From Chrysochromulina tobinii (taxonomy: Eukaryota > Haptophyta > Prymnesiales > Chrysochromulinaceae): DNA of 64,000 nt. Within the stretch, counting starts at the first letter, position 1; each line of letters begins with the position of its first letter. Both the position numbers and the translations under genes were made by a program. Below, in pieces: positions 28,731 to 38,441 of this stretch. The notes below the pieces were generated by a model. That model was given only the letters and a program-made list of their open reading frames with translations. It was not told the origin of the DNA and did not search any database. The stretch lies in assembly GCA_001275005.1 (NCBI GenBank), contig JWZX01002949.1:1-64000 (forward strand). The letters run 5' to 3'.

Positions 28731-30717
28731 GAAATTTTGGCGGTGCGAAGCGCGGCGGGAGCGAGCGAGCGAGCGAGCGAGCGCTGCTCGGACACCCTCA
28801 CTGCTCCGCATTTTTTGAGAAAATGTCCGCAAAGGAATTCGCTCAGGTGTGAACGAATTAGATAAAAATGTATCTGCCTTTTCGAGATACGAGCAAGGTG
28901 CCACAGCAAGCCTGCAAAAACTTCACACACGATTTTTCCGTGAGGAATTTTTCCTTCGACAGACCTCGGCACGAGACGAGTATCTAGGGTTCTTGGCATC
29001 TTGGGTCAGGGTTTCTGTGTCAGGGTTTCTGTGTCAGGGTTATTGGGTCACTTCACACAAAACACACCGGATGACACGTACAGAAACACGCTGGAAATGA
29101 GCAATTCTGAGAGGCTGATGGTTTGGGTCTGGCGTTTTTGGTTTGCTGCTGGGTTGCTGAAGAAGCTGCCGCATTTCTGGGTCAGTAGGATTGGTGCAGC
29201 GTTTCTGGTCCAGCATCCTCCTGAGCACGCTTCGCTGATCAGTAACAACACCAGAGCGTGTTCTCAGTCGCTCCGCATTGTTTGCTGGGCGCCCCGTCTT
29301 CGTTCTTGCACGGCATCGTCATCGGGAGCACCATCGCCGCGCGTGTAGCGCCGAAGGCCCGGACCAACAATGCGTAGCATGGACCAGAAACCCGGACCAG
29401 ACACGAAATTCGGCGCACCAGAAACCGGGTAGTCGGGGAACGCGCCGTCTGGCAGCTCATCAAAGGACATTGCGCATGACGAGGGCCCAGCACCGGTTGC
29501 GGTCGCGTACGCCCGCGGAGCGCGGATGGCTGCGCACGAGGCTTACCTCACGCACAGTACCATTTTGTGTGCTCGGTCTATCCGCGCACAAAGCACGGCG
29601 CCCCATCGGCGTTCTTGCACGGCGTCAACGCCGGCGCCCCATGGCCGGCGTGCGCTGCGCTCGAAGCAGAAGATGTCGCTCGAGCAAGGCGCCCTCCTTG
29701 CAAGAGAATTTCGATAGCGAAGCGCTCGCCTTGTCGTTTCTGTCACCGTCGAGAGTTTCGTCGGTGTACAAACATGAGTTCACGCAAGATATGTTGTGAA
29801 AAGGTTTGACAGCAGAAAACCGATGTTTAGTGTGCCGCTACCGCCGCGCCCAACCGCCGGCTTCCGCCTTTCCCCACACCGCGCTATCCACCGCCCACCG
29901 CCACCGGTCCACCGCCCAGGCCCCGTTTGTCGTTTCTCGTTTCGGTGGTCTCAGGAGCTTTTACATTAGACACTTTAGTTCTCTAGACTCGGTCATGTAC
30001 AGGACAAGTAGGATTCTTATAAACACTGGACTGTGTTTCCTTACAACATGTGACGGATGGTCGGGTGCACAAGCCGTCGGCCCAGGGCCGGGCGGAACTC
30101 CGAGCCGGGGCCGGAGTCGTCGCAATCGGCGTCGGAAGCCCAGTTGCACGTCCCGGCGCAGATGGGCGGAGGAGGCGGGAAGCGCGGGCCGCAGTCGGCG
30201 CAGTCTGTGCCGTAGATGCAGTCTGCGTCTCGGCGCCAGGCCGCCGTCGTCGCAGAGGGAGTCGGAGGTGTAGAGACGCGCCCGTTGGCGCGCCCCCCGA
30301 AGGGAACGCAAAAGAAGTCACTCGGCGCCGCCGTCGCGTGTGACGACGGCGGCGTCGAGAGACGACAGTGTCGTGGCGCACGGCAGCTTGCCAGCTGCCT
30401 GGAGTGATTCAGTAGTGACGGTGGCCGCACGGTGGCCATGGTGACTGCGCGAGCGCGCGTGCCGGCTTTGGCGTGCGTCGGTGCGCCCGCGGCCGGCCGG
30501 GGCGCGCGTCCGCGGCGCGATTTGCTGCGTCTTCATCGGGCGCACCATCGGCCGCGCGCGTCGAGAGGCCTGGCCGCAAAACCCCGTGACACAGAAACCC
30601 GTGACGCAGAAACCCAAAACCCGCGGGGCTGAAAACGGGTAGTGACCTCGACGTGTGACCTCGCTTTCAGGCCGAGAAGGCCGTTGAGTGACCGTGCTGA
30701 GCTTTATTGTGGTTGCC
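28731..30717. other. gene-poor 2-kb stretch with degenerate repeats and relics
   Basis: No intact gene seen. The left end has two copies of a GGGTTTCTGTGTCA unit (about 29013-29040), and the right end has the inverted version (about 30585-30615). In between, three diverged copies of a module read on the minus strand as PCKNxDGAP-like or DGAPDxDA-like peptide (near 29290, 29610 and 30530). A decayed Cys-rich segment lies at 30041-30330. A (GAGC)n microsatellite is at about 28757-28785. Confidence 0.5.
30041..30330 (-). pseudogene. frame-broken Cys-rich DCxYGTDC repeat remnant
   Basis: One minus-strand frame reads DADCIYGTDCADCGPR and CNWASDADCDDSGPGSEF, matching the algal extracellular repeat C-D-D-G/S-G-P-G-x-E...C-x-Y-G-T-D-C-x-D-C-G. 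The upstream half of the same repeat (SDSLCDDGG, then PGAE) is split over two other frames. Two small indels have therefore broken it. A short coding exon cannot be excluded, but a relic is more likely. Confidence 0.45.
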
Positions 30718-33700
30718 ATGGAGACGAAGGTCGTATCGGAGCCCAGAGGAGCGGAGGTTGAGAGCGAGCCAGGCGCAGAGTTTCAACCACTCCTGTGGGA
30801 TGTTGATGTCGGTCGTCGCCTTTGTACGGGGACCGTGGTTGCATATCTGAGCCTTTTTGCACTCGTCACTTCCTCGCTGCACACCTGCGGCAACCCTGAC
30901 TCGACTCAGAAGTCAAGCTGCTTTGGTGCTGCTGCGATGATGCTGACGGCGTTCGCCATGACCAGGCTGCCATGGCGTCGTGAGAAGAATGCAACCTGGG
31001 CGCGCTCTTGTACGCATGTCACCATCTTTGTCTCTGCTGCTACCAATGTGGCAATCGGTCTGGGCATGTCACCAGTCTGCGTCGACATGATGACAGGGCG
31101 GCAACACTACATGCTGCGATGGGTTGAATGGAGCGTCCTATCGTTCACGATGACCTTTGCGACGGAGTCAGCCGCTGCGGCCAGCAGCAAGACTGCATTG
31201 CGCACGGCATTGACACAAAGTGGGAGCACATTGTGTGGCTTGCTATTGCCTCTTTGCCGCAGCAGGTTCATGTGGATCGCTGTCGCTATCATCTCATTTG
31301 CACTTTACATCTTCATCTTTTGGCGCGTCTACGACCATTGGCTGAACTTCCAGAACGCCAAAGCCTACGAGTCGCGAACTTCTATGCGGCGGCGGTCCAT
31401 GGAGTTGTCTTTTTACCTCATCTCAGCGTGCGCAGCCACCTGGTCAGGCTTCGTGGTGATCTGGTCCGCCGATGCCCTTTTGTACGGCGTGTTTGGCGTG
31501 CCGCGCGGCCCATTCGACTTCTCATTCTACTGGGACCTTTTCATCGATGTCTTAGCCAAGCTGGTGTATGCAGATGCCATCGAGTCGAGCGCACCCCTGC
31601 TCAAGATCCGCTTCTCTTTGGACGCCCTCGAGACCGCCGGTGAGCTGCGCCGCCTCTTCGACAAAGCCAACGCGCCGATCTTCGGCGTCGACGACCAGTG
31701 CCGCGTTGCCGAGTGGAACGAGAAGGCGACGTCGATCACTGGCTACTCGGCACGCGAGACGATCGGGCAGGACCTTGTGGAGCGATTCGTCGCGCCTGAA
31801 ATTCGCGCTTCCGTACGCCGTGTGCTGCAGAAAGCCCTGCGCGGGCATGAGACGTCCAACTTTGAGCTAGTCCTTGTCGACAAGGCTGAGAATCGTGTGA
31901 GGGTGCTGCTCAACGCGACGACACGTCGCAATGTTGATGGCGCCATTGTCGGCGTCGTGGGTATAGGGCAAGACGTCACTGAGATGCGCAAGGTAGAAGA
32001 CAAGGCGCGCCAGTATGCAGGAGCTTATTCGGAGCGGCTGTTGCGGAGCTTTGATCTCTCTCTTGATCTCGTCACGCAGATTGATTTTGCCAAGGAGAAC
32101 GCCCCGTCCATCTATTACGCCTCACCTTCGTTCAGGGCGGTGCTTGGCCACTCACCCCACGACGTGCTCGGCGACTGCGCCCAGCTGGAGATGCTCTTCT
32201 CAACTCAGTCGCTAGAGCTCCTGCGCTTGTTCATTCAGCAGATGCGCTCCGGCAAAGACGGCGTGACAGTCGAATACCCGATGCTCCACATCGACGGCCA
32301 CGAAGTGTGGTTTGAGCACAAGGCCTCACGACACCCAGAAAACCCAGACTGTGTGATCGTGGTTTCACGAGACATCACCGATAGACGAGAAAGGCATCGA
32401 TTAGAAGTGGAGAACGCACGCCTGTCTGCCGCGCGCGAGCGCGACATCGAGGCGATGCATTTCCTCTCGCATGAGCTCAAAAACCGCTTCGTGGCGGTGC
32501 GGAGCTGCCGTCTTCCTCGCACCCCCGCCTTCGCATCGTGCTTCCTCTCCTTTCATAAACCCCTTTTCCAACTCATGCCCGGCCGATATCTCTGACCCAT
32601 ACAATATCTGGCCCATTTCCTGCCCGCGCAGATTCGTGGTCTCACGGAGAGCGCACAACTTTCTGTCGCCGAGTACGCGCCCAACCTGCTCTCTGCGCCT
32701 CACAACGTTCGTGAGGTCTTCTCAGACACGCTCGCTGGTATCGATCGCGGAATCTTCCTTTGCATGAATCAGGGGATCGCTCTGCAGCTCGCGCACGAAA
32801 CTTACCGGCCGCACGCGACCCATGTCGACCTGCGCTCAGCGCTGCAAGCGGCGAGTGGCCGGCGTGCCGAAGTGTCCGTCGATCCAGAGCTGCCTGAGCT
32901 CGTACACCTCGACATGAACCTCGTGATGCATGTGCTCGAAAACTTCATCACGAACGCCGTCAGGTATGGAGCCGTGCAGTCGCGCATCACACTGCATGCC
33001 AAGCGCCAAGCTGGCAGGCTGTGCTGCGAGGTCATCAACATGCCTGGGGTGCGCCACCGGGAGGCTCGCACCCGATACGGCGACACAGAAGCCTCCGCTA
33101 AGATCGAAGCCGAACTTGCCGAAAACAGTAGTAGGCTGCAGCGTGATGCGACGAGCACCGGCAACGGCCTGCGCATCGCGCGCAAGTGCACGCTCCTGCT
33201 CGGCGGCGAGTTGACTCTGCACTTTCTGGCGGACAGAGTCGTTGCGGCGATCACGTTGCCGCTGAACTTAATTGAAACCAACGTCAGGCTGTCGATCCCA
33301 GCCGGGTTGCGAGTAGCATCACTCGACGATGACGATGTCATTCGCCGTCTCGATGTACGCTTATTTGCAAAGCTCGGGATCGACGCCCATGTGCGAGGCG
33401 CCACGCCGGAAGAGATCCTAGGATTCCCCGCCTTCGTTGCCAGCCTAGACCCACAACCTCACCTCGTGCTCCTTGACCAAATGCTCGACCATCCTCTCAC
33501 GGGCGACCCTCTTGCCAGAGGCACGGATCTTGTGGCGCCTCTGCGCGCCGCCGGCTTCACCGGAAGGATCGCCATCAAATCTGCCAATCAGTCCTCCGCA
33601 GAGCGGGCCGAGTACCTCGAGAGCGGTGCTGACGGCTCACTTGACAAGGCGCTGCAAGGAGAAGCCTTCGCCCGCGAGCTCGCCGCGATTGTGCACAGGA

Positions 33701-36700
33701 CGACGGCGCAACGCGTCGAGCCCATAGCGGTGAATGTGCTCGGCGCTCTGATGACCTCTGATGACCCTCTGATGACCTCTGATGACCCTCTGATGACCTC
33801 TGATGACCTCTGATGACCTCGCTCCATTGGATCTCGCAGGTGAATGTGCTCGGCGCGGTGGACGTGCTCGACGCCAAAGAGCAAGTGAGTCTCTTCCAAA
33901 CGCGAGCTGCATCCCTCGCCCAAGCAGCCAGTGACCGCTACGCAGATGGCAGCCTCGACCGCGCGTGGAACTGCGCGCATAAGCTCAAAGCCCTGGCGAG
34001 CCTCGTAGGCGCCGTGCCCCTTTCCGAAGCGTGTGAAGCCCTTCGGTCACTCAAGGGGGCCGCTGCGTGGAGCCAAGGACTCAAGAATCTCCATGAGGAG
34101 ACTCAGCGAGCGCTGATGGGCCTTGCCGCCCTGGGCTTTCTGGAGGACAGCCCTTTGGCGCCTCTTTGGTGTCCTCACGACTCCCAGTGGCCACTGTCGA
34201 AGGAGCAACTGACGTCTCTCTTGACAGAGGCTGCTGCGATGCTAGAGGCGCTGCGGCCGTCTCTCTCGTGTCTCTCTTCGGACTTGCCTCTCGACGCGGA
34301 CGCCCTCATCAACGTGAGGCACCGCCTGCACAAGCTAGCGGGGGCGTGCGAGACGCTTGGCGCCCAGCGCCTTGGGCAGCGTGCCCGCAAGTACGCGGCC
34401 CAAGAAGTGCTCGGTAAGTCGGAGTATGATGATTTGGAAGCGGTGCTCAGAGCCACTTTTGGAGCACTGGAAGCTTCCAGCTCACGCGCCGCAACCAGCT
34501 GCAACGAGACGACGATCGAGACGACGATCGTTCACGAAGCGCAGCCGACGCTCTCGAAACCGAGAACACTGGATGGTTTCTCCGCGCCTGAGACTTCTAG
34601 TACTGGCAAAGAAGTCGAGGACGAATCGGCTGTGAAGACCCAACGTTGCACTCGTCATGAGCCTTTTGTATGCGTGGGCATCGATGATGATCCTGTGTGC
34701 CGGGTATTGATTCAGATGGTCCTCCAGGAGCTGAGCCCCGACGTGAGTGTCACGCTGGGCGCGACGCGTAGAGAGCTGCTGTGCGTGGTCGACATGGCGC
34801 TCGGTCGCTGCAGTGTGCACATGCGGCCCATTCCATCGAGCCAGCAGCGCGCCGTCGATCTGATGATCATAGACCAGCATCTGCTCAGTGACGATGGCCA
34901 CGTGATTTTGGGGACTGAGCTGGCTGCCGATCTGCGGGCGCAGGGCTTTGAAGGGATCATATGCATCCTGAGTAGCGCCAGCCGCGCAGAGCTCGAAATT
35001 CTCGAGGCCCATCCCGCCGTGGACCTGGCACGAGGCAAAGGCCAGGTCACCAGCGAGCTGACCACGGAGCTCAAACGGCACCTCGCGGCGCGGAAGAAGG
35101 GTCAGCAGTTCAGCAGCGACGGCAGAGGGAACGGTGGCATCGCGAGAGGCAGTTGCGGTGTCGGTGCGAACAGTGCCAGTGGATGCGGAAGGGGCGATTG
35201 CAGCAGCAGTGGTGGCATCGGCGGTGGCGGCATTGGGGTTGGGGGCAGCAGTGGGGGATGCAGTGGGGATATTGTTGGTGGCAGCGGCGGCAGCGGTGGT
35301 TGTGGACATGATCTCCACGTCAGGGCCGATAAGCTGACACACGAAGACTGCTATGCAGCGCCGTTGCAGCACCTCTTGTCTGACAGCGACTACCTCGCCA
35401 GCTCAGCTAAACGAGAACTCGACGGCAAGCGCGACGACGAGATTGTCGAGGATGAGCTCTCCATCCCTGTGAATGTGAATGTGAATGTGAATGAGCTCTC
35501 CATCCCTGTGAAACTCATGCATCAGCTGCTGGACTCATTGCAAGAAAGTCTATTGGGCTTTGATGCTCACGGCCTGTCTTGGGCTCACGGCGCAGAGCAC
35601 ATTCACAGACTTTCAGGGGCAGCCGCAGTGCTGGGTCATTACGAGCTCGTGCACGCCGCACGTCAGCTGGAAGCTGTGCCGACAAGAGAGAGCTTACAGG
35701 CCGTGCACAATGCCCTTGATAGTCTTCGGCTTGCCTCTCGCGTCGACCAGGCGCTGCCATTCGTTCCCACAAGCGCCAACACGTGTGTCAGCTGCCACGA
35801 GCCTCTGCTCTGTGATGGACGCTCGTGGCGTCTACAACTCTCATGCTCTCACTGCTGCCACTTCGTGTGCATGCTGAAGAGTGTAGAGCTTGGTCACCAC
35901 GCGTGTCCTCTGTGCACCATGCCTCTCGGGTCTTTGCACCGTGTGCATTCAGACGAGGCCTTAGAGGAGCTCGTGCCCGCACAGCTGCGGTGCGTGGGTC
36001 TCTCTGCCGATCCGTTGTGGCGCAGCTTGCACGGTCACACGTTTGCGCTGCTGGATGTGGACGCGATATGCCTGGGCGAAACTGAAGAGGAAACGGAGTC
36101 GTTCGTTGAAGTCGCAGCTGGGCTTGGAAAATCAACGCCGTGGCGGCCAGCGGATGCGGTCTTGCTTGACTCACACGTGGGCACGGACAGCGCGGCCGAG
36201 CTTGCAGTGAAGCTACGAGCGGCCCACTTTCAAGGCGTTATCTGCGTGCTGACGGCGCTGCCGCGCGAGGCGTGTCATGCACTCGAAGCAAGCGTCCCCG
36301 AAATCGACCTCGTGCTTCGCAAGGGGATCCCGCCGAGACTCCTCGGAGCTCGCCTGCGGCTCTGCTTAGCGGCCAAGCGCCAAGCAAGAGCCGCCGAAAG
36401 CAAAAGAGGCCCGAGCGCTCCAAGTGAGTCATCAGACCACGTCCAGGAGGCGCGTGCCACAAGTGCTCTGGCTGAGCCTGCAGCGAAAGCAATAGATGTC
36501 GAGTACCGCAATGACGTCGAGATGACCTCTGATGTCGCTCTTGCCACACCTTTGATTCTTGGAAGGGGTGACCAATCATCTGCGACTGTTGTTGAAGCGA
36601 TTCACTTGCATCCGCGCGATGAATTGCTTCCAAAGCCCTCAGAGGCTTCAGTGCCGATGCGTCTGCAGGAGATCTTCAAGGTAACGGTGGAAGCGCTCGA

Positions 36701-38096
36701 CATCAATACTGGCAAGACCTGGGAAACGGTGCGCTCGACGCTGCTTCCAGCACTCGAAGAGGCGCTTCTAGCCGAGCACCATTCACGCTACGAGAAGGGG
36801 GTGCACAAGCTCTACACTCTCGTGCAGGTGCACGGCCAGCTGGAGCCTAAGCGCTCCTACTCTATGGCTAGGTCCTACGTGGACGAGATGGGGTTGGAAA
36901 TCCCCGAAGGTCTTCGCAACAGCGTGCGCCGGCACGTTGAGACTCGCGTACTCGCCTTTGGTGCGGTTCTGCGAGTGGTGACGGGTGGGTTCTTGCTGTC
37001 CTCTCAGAAACTACCAGAGCTTCTGGATGAGTTCCGATGGGAGCGTGGTACCGAGCGCGAGAGCATGCACACCCTTCTCGCCGAGCTCTTGAACGCCGTC
37101 ACCACCTTTCGGGTTGACGAGACACACGTGTTGGTGTCTACCGAGGACCTCCGGGGAGGGTTAGAGCGGGCCCGTGAGCACTTGTGCCGGGCTTCGCGAA
37201 GCATACTCACAGCTCACGGTCAGGCGCTGCCCACTGAGATCACGAAACGTGTGAAGGAGGGAATCGAGAGTGTCTGTGCGGCCAGCCTTGCTCGAAGCCT
37301 TGCGCCAGAAAGGACGAGTCCAGAGGCGAGTGGTGGGGCTCAACATATCAGCGCCGATGCTGCCAGGAATCCTTTGTCCAAAGCGGCAGCAAAGGTTGTC
37401 GCACGAAGACCAATTAGCCCACCAGCCAGCGACGCGCAAGGGGGGCGCTGTGCATCTGGCTCAAGCGAGATGGCGGATGCGGACGGGAGAATGCTGTGGA
37501 GCGCGTGCCAGCACGGCAAAGTCGCGTTCATCCGGCAGCTTATGAATAGTGGCGTTGAGATTAACACGCCTGTAGAGCACAGCAGGGAGTCGGCACTTCA
37601 CATTGCCGTGCAATACGGGCAGCTGAAGGTCGTGCAGTGCCTTCTCAACCATCCAGCCATCGACCCGAATGCAATCGCACCCTACGCTGGCACCCCATTG
37701 CACCTTGCCGCGCATAAGGGAGACAAGAAGATGGTTGCGCTGCTGCTCACGCATAAGGCTGTCGACCCTAACATAGTGAACGAAGAGCTGGCGCGCATGA
37801 CGCCATTGATGTTTGCTGTGCAGCAAGGTAATATGGGAGTGCTCAAGTTGCTGCTCAGGCACAAGGCCATACAAGTGAACATGCTGTCGAGCATTGGCTT
37901 CAGTGCACTGCATATGGCCGCATACAGTGCGCCTCTCGACGTTTTACAGTGCTTGCTACAGCACCCGGAAATTCTAGTGGACCTGCCAGCACACAATGGC
38001 ACTCGACCACTGCAAGTTGCAATGTCTGAGGGCAGAGAAGATGCCATCCAGCTATTACTCGAAGCTGGTGCGGCACCGTGTTGCATCGTGGACTAG
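30718..38096 (+). CDS. histidine-kinase rhodopsin: 7TM rhodopsin, PAS x2, HK, REC, HPt, REC, HPt, RING-H2-like, REC, ankyrin
   Basis: Three exons give 2377 residues. The N-terminal 300 residues form a microbial rhodopsin. Helix C has RWVEW (R134, counterion-position E137), helix F has TWSGFVVIW (W242, W249, at the retinal-pocket tryptophans), and helix G has DVLAK with Schiff-base K281. The proton-donor position is Ala, so a pump is unlikely. Two PAS domains follow (about 308-425 and 440-560), then the kinase H-box SHELKNRF (H585) and N-box LENFITNAVRYG (about 696-707). Receiver 1 has D875. HPt-like His are at 1006, 1123 and 1548. Receiver 2 has D1304 and receiver-like 3 has D1736. A C3H2C3 RING-like finger begins near residue 1608, and ankyrin repeats run from about 2177 to the end. 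Light input to a multistep phosphorelay is inferred. The start is the first ATG in frame. Introns are at 32497-32631 and 33730-33839. Confidence 0.88.
32497..32631 (+). other. rhodopsin-kinase intron 1
   Basis: GTGCGGAG...CCGCGCAG, 135 nt, phase 0. It contains an in-frame stop. Removal joins the kinase H-box helix as ...NRFVA to IRGLTES, matching the normal DHp sequence. It is pyrimidine-rich with no flanking duplication. Confidence 0.8.
33730..33839 (+). mobile_element. introner element, family A, perfect 17-bp flanking duplication
   Basis: The intron starts GTGAATGTGCTCGGCGC, and exon 3 starts with the same 17 bases at 33840-33856. The body is a near-perfect array of TGATGACCYC repeats (33747-33818), then CTCCATTGGATCTCGCAG. 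Splicing gives ...EPIAVNVLGAVDV. The unspliced frame would run into a TGA at the end of the array. Confidence 0.88.
35460..35515 (+). repeat. coding repeat in rhodopsin kinase
   Basis: A block gagctctccatccctgtgaa appears twice, separated by four GTGAAT hexamers encoding Val-Asn repeats. It lies in a linker between receiver 2 and the third HPt-like module. Confidence 0.8.
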
Positions 38097-38441
38097 TCTT
38101 GCATGTGCAGTGCGGACACCGAATGGACTTATTAACACTACCTCACCCGTTGCTCTCATACCACGGTCCACGCATTCACGCGGGTTCTATACACTTTGTG
38201 TTTGGGGACCGTGTCGGTCCATGCGTGGGTGCATCCTAGCTATGGGCTATGGGGGTTTGCGCGGTTACAGTATACAGATTACTGTGTACTGAGTGAGTAT
38301 AATACCGTCTGTACAGGAATCAACAGGAACGACCGGTTTCGCTTAAAACCGACACACCGCGGCTACAGTTGTGGTGACTAGTGTAGTCGGGCCCGACCTA
38401 TTCACTTCGAACGGCGACCGGCACGCGTGAAGAGCTGCTGC
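38097..38441. other. intergenic, convergent 3' ends
   Basis: AT-richer than the coding flanks; no ORF of interest. Confidence 0.55.

Noticed and set aside
30718-31560. Rhodopsin domain as a proton pump
   Set aside because: The position of the proton donor on helix C is Ala and the fused kinase points to a sensory role.
31642-32390. PAS domains of the rhodopsin kinase as LOV (flavin) photosensors
   Set aside because: No NCRFLQ-like reactive-cysteine motif is present in either PAS domain.
33747-33818. TGATGACCTC array as a possible CRISPR or regulatory satellite
   Set aside because: Repeat unit is about 10 bp with no spacers and sits between GT and AG with duplicated flanks, so it is an intron body in a eukaryotic gene.
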